DNA of 64,000 nt from Brachionus manjavacas. Taxonomy: Eukaryota; Rotifera; Eurotatoria; Ploima; Brachionidae. Shown piece by piece: positions 1 through 9,180 of this stretch. A program made the translations under genes and the position numbers. Within the stretch, counting starts at the first letter, position 1, and each line of letters begins with the position of its first letter. The notes under the pieces are model-generated. The model was not told the origin of the DNA and made no database searches. It worked only from the letters and a program-made list of their open reading frames with translations. The stretch spans positions 124,001 to 188,000 of the forward strand of contig JAHQIY010000024.1 in assembly GCA_019054805.1 (NCBI GenBank), in the 5' to 3' direction.

Positions 1-166
1 TTGATTCACTCAAATCAATTTTTATTTCATTGAGCAAAACAATGTCGGGACAGTTCCGGACCGAAAAATTTGCCAAAAGTTGAGTCTTACTGGGAAGATG
101 AAAACAATTCCAGTGTGTAACTACTAACCTTTTTTTCATAAGAGAGTTGTTTTTTGAAACGATCAT
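1..166 (-). pseudogene. 5' end of LINE ORF2 (APE-type endonuclease), runs off the left edge
   Basis: Reading from the ATG at 166 down to base 1 gives 55 open codons. They contain the start of an apurinic-type endonuclease domain: a THWN segment, then a PDIVLLNEIKID segment matching the family pattern PDIxxLxExK, where the acidic residue belongs to the active site. This is the usual N-terminus of ORF2 in APE-class non-LTR retrotransposons, which nick target DNA before reverse transcription. The ATG overlaps the stop of the upstream ORF1 frame as ATGA (163-166), which suggests termination-reinitiation for ORF2. The visible part is unbroken, but the linked ORF1 is broken, so the copy is probably dead. 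The reverse transcriptase would lie outside the window. Confidence 0.75.
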
Positions 167-1367
167 TCTAAATTTTCTTGTATATTGTTTGAACCAGTTG
201 GTTGTTCAATTACTGTGTTCGTTGTAAACTTTTTAGATTGTTCAGTTCCTTGTAGAAAGCTTCTCGTTGAACTCGTTTTTTCTGACTCGAAAGGATTATC
301 GTCATCATTTTCTATGTCCGATTTCTCTTCGTTTGAATCATCTTTGTTGGGCTCAGATTCAGATGGTCTCTTGGTTTGGATTTTCGTTTGAATAAAATGT
401 TTTGTTTTGTCAGTTTTATTTGCTTGAACCGCTGTTAAAATGTCTTGAGTGTAAGATTTTTACACATCACGAAGATGATCTTCTAAAACAGGCGTTTTGA
501 GGATTTGAGATCCTGTAAGATGGATTAGATTTGAATCATTGCTATTGGTTGAATCTAGCTGATATACTGGTGTTTTTGGCTTACTAATTTCTTCAGAATC
601 GATTTGTTCTTGTTCATGGATATTGGATTTCTTCTTGTTCCACAAAAAGTTCACTATAGTAAACTTTTTTTCTCTCAAGAGATTTAAGTAATTCTGCAAT
701 CGAGCATTTTTGAGTCATGTGGCCTTTTTGTTTACACCTTTCACATGTTGAATTTTTGACTGGGCATTTCGCTATATTTTGTCCTTCTTCATCACAAAAG
801 TAGCATTTTTGTTTTTGTCCAAAGATTGTAACAACACATTTTATACCGTACATGATTGTTGGGCCAGACAAGCTTCTAATAATGTTTTCTTCTTCCTTTG
901 GATAAGAAATTCTAATTCTTCTTACACCATTTTTTCTCTCAGGTCTGTCTTTGTACTTTTCCTCTGAAATTTGTTCTATTTTCAGTCCATCAATACGAAC
1001 CGCGTTGAAAAAGTTTTTCAGAAGATTGTTATCGAAATCTTTGAAAATGAAATCTAAAGGTACAATATCTTCTAAGATCCGGGATTTTATTCGCATCTTC
1101 AAGCTTAAAAATTGTGCCATTAATGTCAATTCCTCGACCAAAAAACTTTTCGACATAAGACGAGTCTTTGAATTCGATAATCCATATCTTATTCGACGAA
1201 AAGTTGTAAATTGACGTGATTTCGTCATTCTCGACTTAATTAAGGGCGACATCAAGAGAGTCAAATATAATTTTGTGGGTGACTGGTTTATCTAACTTTT
1301 TAAGGTTTAGTTTGACCGAATTTTTAAAAATCCAGCGTCTATTTTGGTTAGGATTGGTAAGCGACAT
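163..1367 (-). pseudogene. Decayed LINE ORF1 with two zinc knuckles
   Basis: A gag-like ORF1 runs from the ATG at 1367 to the TGA at 163-165. It is split by an in-frame stop near 1233, a frame change near 1075, another near 640, and a TAA at 460-462. The longest open piece is 614-1264. Near 680-790 it has two CCHC-type knuckles. The first has Asn in place of the His and the second (CERCKQKGHMTQKC) is intact. The C-terminal third (about 163-600) is acidic and Ser-rich. ORF1 proteins of this kind bind the element's RNA. ORF1 lies directly upstream of ORF2 and overlaps it by 4 nt. The element class is clear; the exact clade (CR1, Jockey or other) is not. Confidence 0.72.
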
Positions 1368-1665
1368 TGCTAACACACAAATTTTAGCAGTTTTGTGTAT
1401 CACGTGATGACGCTTTTAATTAAATTTGATTTTACAAATTTGCTAAGCCAAACGACAAGATTGCAAATTTATTATAGATAGTACAATTAAATAAAATAAT
1501 GTCAAAAATGATTAAGTTAGTAACTGTTTTATTTCTTAGACAGCTAATTTGAGTTAATTGAAGAAAATATATATCTAAAAAAACATTTTTTTAATAATTA
1601 ATTAAAGACTTTCTAAAGCTGACTAAATTTTATTTTAAGAACTTTGTCATTTCAAAGAATTAGCA

Positions 1666-1924
1666 ATGAACATTCCACTTGAAAGAAAGCGTCGTTCAGG
1701 TTGCCTTGTGTCGTAAAGCTACAACCAATGCCTTAACTCGTCAGCCAAATGAAACTCAAAATGTTAATGTTTTGTGTATCAGCGTATCTGAAGAATCAGA
1801 TTCGGACGATCCGCCTGTACAAGAGACAATATCAAAAAAAATTGGTCTTGAAGAGACCTCAACCGTTACTCCACAACCCCAAGTTAAAAAAAAACGCGGT
1901 AGACCAGTTGGATCAAACAAATAG
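1666..1924 (+). pseudogene. C-terminal tail of a MULE-type transposase (frameshifted)
   Basis: The ATG at 1666 begins a short frame with NIPLERKRRSG and then stops. The next frame continues through ATTNALTRQ, a long acidic/Ser stretch (SEESDSDD), and ends with the AT-hook-like KKKRGRPVGSNK before the stop at 1922-1924. The order (IPLERKRR..., KAxxAL, acidic linker, RGRP hook) is what follows the SWIM zinc finger in MULE transposases, and the same motifs recur at 37341-37433 in this window. At least one frameshift separates the two parts, so it is a relic. It lies outside the MULE element at 2093-3570 and must come from another insertion. The AT-hook is easy to see; the family assignment is by motif order. 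Confidence 0.5.
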
Positions 1925-2083
1925 AAAAAATAGTAAATTGAATATTATTTTTGTCGATATTTAATTATTTTTGTTCTAATATGATAAAAATTGTATTACT
2001 TTTTTTATTTATGTACCTTTTTTATTATAAGAGAAATAATAAAATACATTTGTTCCTTAGTTCAGTAATTTTATTTTTTATTT

Positions 2084-2092
2084 CAATATTAA
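2084..2092 (+). repeat. Left 9-bp target-site duplication of MULE element
   Basis: The nine bases CAATATTAA lie immediately left of the element and recur exactly at 3571-3579 on its right. A 9-bp duplication is typical of Mutator-superfamily insertion. Confidence 0.8.
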
Positions 2093-2369
2093 GGGATTGT
2101 TGTTTTAGCATACCGCTAAAACTTTTTAACATACTAGCAAACCTTTTCAGCATACCCATTTTTCATCCCAGCATACCTGCATTATTAACATACCAATTAC
2201 CTTAATATCATACTAAAATCTGATTAACATACTTATATTAAAAATAAAAGTCCAGAAGACAAAAAACCGTAATAAATTATAAAACTAATCGTTCGTATAA
2301 AAAACGTAAACTAATACAGAACGATTCAAACGATTCGCTGAACGACGTAGACGGCGATTTGAAAGTTTA

Positions 2370-2625
2370 ATGCCAAATCCAAAAAAAACAAGCTCTATCA
2401 AAATTAAAAAAATTAAACCAAATAAAACCTCTGTTCAATTTGACGATTCAGCGTCGTCAGATGAATCCTCGTCCGTTGAACCGTCGATAAAACGCCATGC
2501 TATTTAAACACCTACTGTACAATTTGACGATTCAGCGTCCTCAGATGAATCCTCGTCCGTTGAACAGTCGATAAAACGCCATGCTAATAAAACACCTACT
2601 GTACAATTTGACAATTGATGTTTTT
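2370..2625 (+). repeat. 84-bp tandem repeat inside MULE (28-aa acidic coding repeat)
   Basis: Copies start at 2436, 2520 and (partial) 2604, exactly 84 bp apart. In frame from an ATG at 2370 they encode a Lys-rich stretch followed by 28-aa units with QFDDSASSDESSSVE and IKRHA. The first unit ends in a TAA where the second has an open codon. The unit length is a multiple of three and the units are nearly identical, so the array expanded while the frame was coding. Charged arrays like this occur near the N-terminus of some transposases. Confidence 0.75.
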
Positions 2626-3318
2626 TCAAATACCAATGTGTTAATGTGCTATTTTCATGTGATATCTAATTGCCGCAAAAGGTATTGGCCATACTCAGAT
2701 GACTTATAGGTTAAAATTAAGAGATACATTTGCGACATACATTTTTCAATCAATGAAGAGGAGTACAATTCAAGGGTTAGGGCGTTTAAATTGTTTACTG
2801 ATAACAATTGTAATGATTTTTATACTTATTTTAATGACGTTTGGTTGAAGGGGAGATTTTGTGATTGGCAGGTATTCAAGAGACCAATTGGTTATGCTTG
2901 GACAAATTCTCCCATCGAATCTTTTAATTCATCAATTAAAAGAACCTTCACTCTGCGAAAGAAATTGAGTTTTTACAATTTTATCGGCGTTTTGTTGAAA
3001 ATGGCTCGTTATTATTCAAAAAATCTTCCCAACTTTGCAATCGAATCATCTCCAGATAGCAAGTGCAAACAATTCGCCAAAAAGTATTCGAAATGGGAAT
3101 TTTTTGAACAAGAAAATAAATATTCCTTCCTTTTCAGAGGCAGAGACGAGATAAAAATTGATCTTAAAGCTCGGTATTGCAATTGTAAATATTTTTTTAA
3201 ATTTAAAATGTGTGGTCATTTGTTGGCAATAAGATACTTAGAAGAGTCTAATGATTTCGTGATCAAACCCAATCGTGGGGGTCAAAAAAAAGCAGCGAGT
3301 GCATTGATTAAAAATTGA
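2625..3318 (+). pseudogene. C-terminal half of MULE transposase with SWIM zinc finger
   Basis: One frame from about 2625 to the TAA at 3316-3318 reads through the MULE C-terminal region: a CYFHVISNCRK segment, then INEEEYNSRV, then PIGYAWTNSPIESFNSSIKR (the conserved 'TNxxIESFN' segment), then a SWIM finger with Cys-x-Cys (CNCKYF) and CGHLLAIRYL at 3178-3240. One in-frame TAG near 2705 breaks it. From 2791 on, the reading frame is open for 175 codons. MULE transposases excise and insert the element; the SWIM finger is thought to contact DNA or protein. The DDE catalytic part is deleted, so the protein cannot be active alone. Confidence 0.85.
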
Positions 3319-3570
3319 TTTTTTTTTAATTATTTACTTTATTGACTTGAATTTAATCCTTTTTTAATAAAAAACTAAATTTATTTAATAAATTTTTTTA
3401 TTTCAAAAATTAGTATGTTAAACAGATTTTTAATTGTTTCAAAAAATTGGGTATGTTTTTCAGCAAAAAGTGTGCTAATAAGTATAGTGTGCTGGGATGA
3501 AATTCGGGTATGTTGAAAAGTTTCATTGGTATGTTAAAAAGTTTTGATAGTATGTTGGTCAAGTAGACCC

Positions 3571-3579
3571 CAATATTAA
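3571..3579 (+). repeat. Right 9-bp target-site duplication of MULE element
   Basis: An exact copy of the CAATATTAA at 2084-2092, directly following the element's terminal ...GACCC. Confidence 0.8.
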
Positions 3580-3858
3580 TAGCATAATTAATAATTACAT
3601 GCCATTTTAAAGGGTCAGATATTAGAGGAGGGAGGAAGACTAGTTAGCGCACAAGTACTGCTCAGTTCTGCTTATTCAGTTTTGACAAAAGCTGACAATC
3701 TTGATGTATAAAGACTTTATTTGTTCCAAGCTTGTCTAAATATTTTTTTAAGAATAATATTTTTTAATGATTTTTTTATTTAAAAAAATAATTGTTTTCA
3801 ATTATCAACCAGTTTATTTGACTTAGATTATAATTTATCTCATATTTAATAATTTTTC

Positions 3859-4416
3859 TCAGCTTTTTTTTAATTCTATTCCCATTTGAACAATTGAACA
3901 AAAAGTACACCATAAGATAGTGCAATAGTCTGAGCATATAGATCCCTTTTAAATTCTTATTATTTACATAACTAAATTTAAAAAAAAATTTACTTCAATA
4001 TTGTTTTTCATACGGATTTTAGTTCTTAAGGGAACCAGACCACCGAATAGGCATGAACAGCATGTTTCGTCTGCATCATTGAAAAGTTTAATTTGATAAC
4101 ACAGTGGACAAAAAAATGCGAAACAACATTCCCCAAAATCACTTAAGCAATTACATAATCCACTTGACCATCGTTGATTTTGGTTAGTTATTCCAAAAGA
4201 TATTCCCTGATTTGCTCCAGGACTGATTATTATCGGTTGGCTGCACAAAAAAATTTATTTAAAAAAATTATTTTTAAATAGAAAACATTACGGTTGGTAA
4301 TAAACAGCTTGCTGAGATGGCTGTGAATGAAGATAATCTCCTTGTTGGTAAATGGTGCCATTAGACATAATTGGAGCACTAGGACTCAAGGATGGATAAA
4401 ATTGATTGTCTTGCAT
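3859..4416 (-). CDS. PLAC8/cornifelin-family cysteine-rich protein, 152 aa
   Basis: Three exons: 4292-4416, 3994-4240, 3859-3945; introns of 51 and 48 nt. The model closes at 153 codons. The N-terminus (M at 4416) is Gln/Tyr/Pro-rich, as in many family members. Exon 2 carries the PLAC8 core: WSSGLCNC, a CC pair, FCPLCYQ, a CCSC cluster and LRTKIR. Exon 3 supplies the expected ending: GSICSDYC, WCTFC, then VQMGIEL. The clustered Cys pairs and CPLC-type motif define the family. Members sit at membranes and have been linked to metal tolerance and cell-size control, but the precise role here is unknown. Without exon 3 the protein would look truncated. It sits alone between the MULE element and LINE relics. 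Confidence 0.85.
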
Positions 4417-5731
4417 TTAATAATTTTCTAAAATCGATTTTCTTTTTTTTAGTTTTAAAAAAATGAGCAAAAGATATTATTCTTTAACAGCTCATTTATA
4501 TTTATTTTAAATATTGATTTATGTAAATTATTTCTTTAAAATTAAATTATTTATAAAAGATCTTTGCTTATTTTCTAATATGAGAAGATCTATTCTTTAA
4601 CAGTTTACTTAAAGGATCTCTTTTTAAAATTATTTTTACAGTTTTCACATGTTGAGACTTTTTTACAATAAACCGAGAGAAAACAATATCTTTTTCTTAT
4701 TTGTATAGATTTTATTAAACATCTGAACTTAGAAAGTTTCTTTCTTTTCCTTGTATATTTAACAACATCATTAATTAATTTGTGGACAGAATGAGAAATA
4801 AAAAAAATTGGATAATTCAATCAGAAATTTTGTATAGTGAGCTTTTTTTAAATATTAATAAAAATAAAAAAATAAAAAAGGCATATAAATGTATACCTTA
4901 AACTAGTATTTTGGAGTAAAAACAAAATTTCAAAAATAAATATGATTTAACATCATTTTAAAACCTTGGATTTTCAATGAGAAAAAAAATCAATAATATT
5001 TTTTAATCATGACTCTTCTAAAACAAATCCTCATGCATTTGAATGGACATTTTTATGATAAATCTTTTCATATCTAATTTCAGCAGTTTTTACCTTTCGT
5101 AAACGACATGATTTTATTTTTTAATTCAAATAAAATATTTTTTAACTTTTCATTCTATATTTAACTTTTATCTTATTTATAATTAGCTATATCCTATCTT
5201 ACTTTATTCTAAAATCAAAATTTTGATGTTTATTTTAATCATAGAGAAAAAAAATACAAAAATCGTTATGCTTATCGTAATAAAAAAGAATCGAAAATAA
5301 TGATAAAATTTTGATAAAATTTTTGATTTAAAATATCATTTATTTTACCTAAATTAATTATTTTTCAGCATAATAAGTAATAAAAATTTGTTATCTCTTT
5401 AATGAACAAAAAAATAATGACTAAGTAAAACAATTCAATCAATTTTTATGCCCACTATTATACCAAGCTAAATGAACTGTTAGATCATAAAAACTAATTA
5501 AAGATTTTAGAAATGATAAACGAGGTTTAGGAAAAAAGACACTTAATGTAAAATTTGAAAAAAAATAGGAGAAGACAGATTGGATTTATTTTTAAAAAAA
5601 AATATATAATAGACTAATGAATTCTATTGCAAAAATTTAATGTCTCTCTTCGTCTTGATAATAAAATTCTTTATTGATTCAACTATTTTAGATATTGGAA
5701 AAGAATATAGTAGTAGTTTTTGCTGCGACAT
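4417..5731. other. AT-rich intergenic region, no gene seen
   Basis: About 1.3 kb of A/T-rich sequence with short homopolymer runs. A 71-codon Lys/Ile-rich open frame at 4605-4820 (-) has no recognisable domain. I see nothing else to annotate. Confidence 0.5.
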
Positions 5732-5905
5732 CTAATATGTTGAATATCTGAGCTCGTTACTACCATTTGGCAGTGTCGGGTTGTAGCATCTGATTTCATT
5801 AAATCTATCTAAGGCCGCTTTGAAGCTAACGGTTTGTTTTGATATAAACACATTTTCTGGCAAATGCGGAACTCTCTCTATTGACTCTGAGACTATTCCC
5901 TCTTA
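5732..5905 (-). pseudogene. 3' end of a LINE reverse-transcriptase ORF
   Basis: On the minus strand a short frame ends at the TAG at 5732-5734. It contains LPENVFISKQTVSFKAALDRF, which matches the extreme C-terminus of LINE ORF2 proteins (pattern WNxLPExV...SVxxFKxxLDxF). Just upstream in another frame is LRGNSLRVNRE, the segment normally about 25 residues earlier, so a deletion/frameshift separates them. It is a 5'-truncated, dead copy. Antisense frames over 5916-6182 are not coding. Confidence 0.6.
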
Positions 5906-7564
5906 ACATATCCATTTGGAATACCGTCACACAAATTTGATTTGGGATATTGATGGTTTGGTACTCAAATGGAAAGTAGATTTTCTTACAAGTCAGGATC
6001 AAAATTCTGTAAAAATAATTGATTGTTGTAAAAAAATTTATAATTTTTTCAATACTTTATTCCCTTATTTGATATTGCAGCCTCATAAACCGAATCACAG
6101 CTTTGATGCATTCAACAAAAATCATCTCGTCCATGTTAAAACATTCTTTACTAACTCCTTATGCTCTAAAGATTTCTTTTAAGTCTTGATTGCGCATTAA
6201 AATCAGGTTTTTTTTAAGTTTGATGCATTATCATAGCTTGAGGTTTACTTAAAAAATTAAAAAAAAATATTTTTAATTTTTCATTTATATCAGCGTTATA
6301 AATTAAATACAAAAAAATAAAATTTATTTTTTTTTTCAATTTTACATTGCATTTTGATAAAGTTTAAATTAAATTAATTTGTTAAATTATTAAATTATTA
6401 ATTAAAAATAATTAAATGTTAAACTGATAATTGTTTTAAATTAGTTTTTGAATCGTAGCTTTGGCCCAAGAAAATTAAAAGAATAAAAGAAAATAATTTT
6501 TAATTTGAATATTTTCATAATAAAAAAAAATCATTTTAATAGATAATTGATTGTAAATTAGACTGTTTTAAGAATCTGAAAATAAAAAAATTTAAACTTG
6601 GATTAAAAAAAAGATATCCAAAAGAAAGATAATGAAAAATGTTCAATGATCAATTCACGCAACGATTACCAAAATTTTATGATAAAATTAAAAATTAAAT
6701 CGAAAGGAAAAATAAAAAAAAATAAAATGCATAAGAAAATTTAGAAAAGGATTAATATTTTTTAAAATTTGTGTTTTTATTCTCTTTATTTAAGGCATAA
6801 AAACTATAACATTTTTTTTCGAGCATTTAAACGATTTTTTGTAATCATTAACTTTTTGTAATTCAAGCTCAAAAAAATTAGAAATCAAACTCTAAAATAG
6901 ATTAAAATTTAGGCTTTAACTCAAGATAATATTTAATTTAGATATTTATTTAAAAGCTCAGATTCGATCAAATTTGTGTACAAAATTTCAGGATAATTTC
7001 CCAAAAAGATCAAAAATTATTCAATAAAAATATAAGAAACTTAAATTTTTATAGTTTTTGAAAAATGGTCATTTTTAGTGTTTTTTGGCTAACACTTCTC
7101 GAAAACTGGTGGGATAAAAACAATCTTAAAAAAATTTTCTAAGAGTTATTTTATATAAAACAGGCAACACATGTATGGTATTATGAGGACAATCAATGTC
7201 AAACGGAATGGTCAATTAATAGAGCAAAGTTGATAAATTCTGAAAATAGGTTTCAAATAAAATAAGAAAACCTGTGACACCTCAAACTTTCACTATTATA
7301 TCATTATCGGGTCATCTTTTTTTTTCAAATTGAATTTTGTATGCTCATTCACTGATTCATAAACGCTAACTTTGAGACTGTCGACCAAATAATGCAAACA
7401 TATTTTTTTTTTCATATTGTTCTTCCCTAACTTTTGATAATTTAAATCTATAACAAACTTTTTGATTATCAGCACAATAATTGCTGTACCATTTGGCTCA
7501 AACTGTTATAACTAAGAATGAAGAGCTTCTTCAATTTTTTCAAGACTATTTTTTGATTTAGTAT
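5906..7564. other. AT-rich intergenic region, no gene seen
   Basis: About 1.65 kb of A/T-rich sequence with no convincing coding frame, RNA gene or repeat boundary. Confidence 0.45.
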
Positions 7565-8108
7565 CAGTAGTAGTAGTAGTAGTAAAATAAACTGCAACTT
7601 GAAACCAGTTCAAGTGAGCTCATAGAACTATAACAGTCGTTACACATTTTTTCACCGACCAGTCATCAAGCTTCGACTTAAAGCTGTTCAGGCTTCTTGC
7701 TTCAATAACCTCTTCCGGCAATTTATTCCAATCGTTCACAGCTCTGTTTACAAAAAAGTTAAATCTTGGAATACAATTTTTTACTTTTTCTCTATGAATC
7801 ATTTTTTTGTGCCTTCTAAGACTGTAAGCGCAGCTTGAGTCAGCCCCAGACCGAAAATTTATGTCGCTTACAAAATTCACTTTCTCCATTTTATTTACTA
7901 ATTTGTACATTTGGATCAAATCACCTCTCAACCTTCGCGTCTTCAGGTCACTTAGGCCTAGTCCGAAACAAGCTTCGTCGCTCTTCTCTGTACTTTTTCA
8001 AGCTCCGCGGTATCCTTTTCAAAATACGGGAACCACGAACTGATAGCATATTCCAGATGAGGTCTGACCAATGATGTGTATAGTAATCTGATGTTTCCAA
8101 AAACTCTG
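7565..8108 (-). pseudogene. 5'-truncated LINE: RT C-terminus ending in a (TAC)n tail
   Basis: From about 8108 the minus strand reads [16 protein letters not shown], then [12 protein letters not shown], all in one frame. A frameshift near 7950 leads to DLKTRRLRGDLIQMYK and a 103-codon open frame (7931-7620) ending at the stop at 7620. It contains RFNFFVNRAVNDWNKLPEEV. These are the hallmark C-terminal segments of CR1/Jockey-like ORF2. About 30 bp past the stop the element ends in a short microsatellite, (TAC)6-7 at about 7567-7587, as is usual for LINE clades that lack a poly(A) tail. The 5' truncation at about 8108 abuts AT-rich sequence. Confidence 0.8.
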
Positions 8109-8154
8109 TATTTAATTATTTAATTTAATTATTTAATTATTTATTTATTTATAA

Positions 8155-8335
8155 CTGTTAGTAATTTAAGTTTATTTAAAGCCTGATGCATGATGTTGGA
8201 GGGACCATCATATTTTAATTTGATGATAGATCTAACTGTTGTGTTCAGAATTGCTTGTAATTTTCCTATATTATTTTCTGAAAATGAGTTCAAGCAAAGA
8301 AAGGAATAGTTTATCCGATCAGTGATTTATAAAAA
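8155..8335 (-). pseudogene. Second LINE RT C-terminal fragment, different family
   Basis: The minus strand from about 8335 reads a YKSLI segment, then after frame damage NNIGKLQAILNTTVRSIIKL, GPSNIMHQALNKLKL and a stop near 8141. This matches the RT-thumb/C-terminal region of a second LINE family ('LYKSLI...LQxxLNxxxRxI...ALNKLKxL'). The sequence differs from the neighbour at 7565-8108, so the two are independent insertions. Several frameshifts and stops are visible. Confidence 0.6.
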
Positions 8336-9180
8336 TAAAGTCATGTATAAAATCAAAATAGAGTTAGAAAATGGTCCAAATTTTTTTACTTTTATTTAAA
8401 ATTTTAAAAGACTTACTAAAAGTAGATTTCTTTACCTAATGGTAAAATCTTTTCTTTGTATAATTTAAATTATAAATGATTATTAAATTTTTTTAAATTT
8501 GTGAATAGATTATTTTTATTTTCAAATTTTGTAGAATTCGAAGAAACAACTTTTTTCCTTTTTTTTTTTTAAATTTTTTATTTTGCTTATGAGGCTTAAA
8601 TAAATTAAGCCATTGTTCTAGTTCGTTGGTGCATTTATTTATCTTCTATGTCTTAGATCCTCAATTTCTTCCTTTTTGTTTAGTTTATCATTTTAATCAA
8701 ACAAGCTAGCAATTTGAATTTTGCTATCAAGCATTTAAATGCATGCCATCGAAAATAACCATATTTTCAGTTTTGTGTTCGCATCAAAAAAACTTTTCGA
8801 AAAAAAAAATCACCGTGTTTGACAACCAAAATTTTTTCTGATTTTCAGTGCTTGTGTGTAAAAAAACGTGTCTTTTTGGTTGTCATTAAACCACATTGAA
8901 AACGACTCCATTTAAATTTTGTTATTTTTTTATTTAATTTAAATTTAGTCGACAAAAAAAAAATCTTAAATAAAATCTGTAGTAAAAATGATAAAATAAA
9001 GGTTTAATTCCGAGAAAAAAAAAGAAAGAAAAAAAAGAAAAAAATTGTTGTATATAAAATAAAAAGGCGTTTGTTTGAACATTGTTTTTTTAAAAATCTT
9101 CTTCAATTCAGAATTGAATAAAAAATGTATGCAGACAAAAATGAAAAATGGCGGAATCGAATGAATCGTAGTTGTCAAAA
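8336..9180. other. 3' flank of UBR4, AT-rich
   Basis: About 850 bp between LINE relics and the UBR4 stop. It is very A/T-rich. AATAAA-like sequences on the minus strand near 8930 could serve polyadenylation of UBR4. No coding frame stands out. Confidence 0.4.

Larger units (their letters stand above)
2093..3570 (+). mobile_element. Defective MULE (Mutator-like) DNA transposon with TIRs
   Basis: A 1478-bp element is bounded by exact 9-bp direct repeats (CAATATTAA). Its ends start GGG and carry imperfect terminal inverted repeats of roughly 100 bp (about 2093-2230 and 3415-3570). Both are rich in the words AGCATACC and AACATAC on the left and GGTATGTT on the right, and they share CATCCCAGCA and AAAACTTTTTAACATAC. 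Inside are a broken N-terminal coding piece, 84-bp tandem repeats and the C-terminal half of a MULE transposase with a SWIM zinc finger. The catalytic N-terminal half is missing, so this is an internally deleted, non-autonomous copy. Confidence 0.85.

Noticed and set aside
185-391. 68-codon plus-strand frame at the left edge
   Set aside because: It is antisense to the acidic C-terminal part of the LINE ORF1 on the minus strand.
2100-2240. Repeated AGCATACC/AACATAC words considered as a CRISPR-like or regulatory array
   Set aside because: They are mirrored at 3412-3565 and form the MULE terminal inverted repeats; the host is eukaryotic and there are no regular spacers.
4605-4820. 71-codon minus-strand frame
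   Set aside because: Lys/Ile/Phe-rich with no splice context or domain; expected by chance in A/T-rich sequence.
5916-6182. 88-codon plus-strand frame
   Set aside because: No domain. It borders a minus-strand LINE relic and the composition is random A/T-rich.
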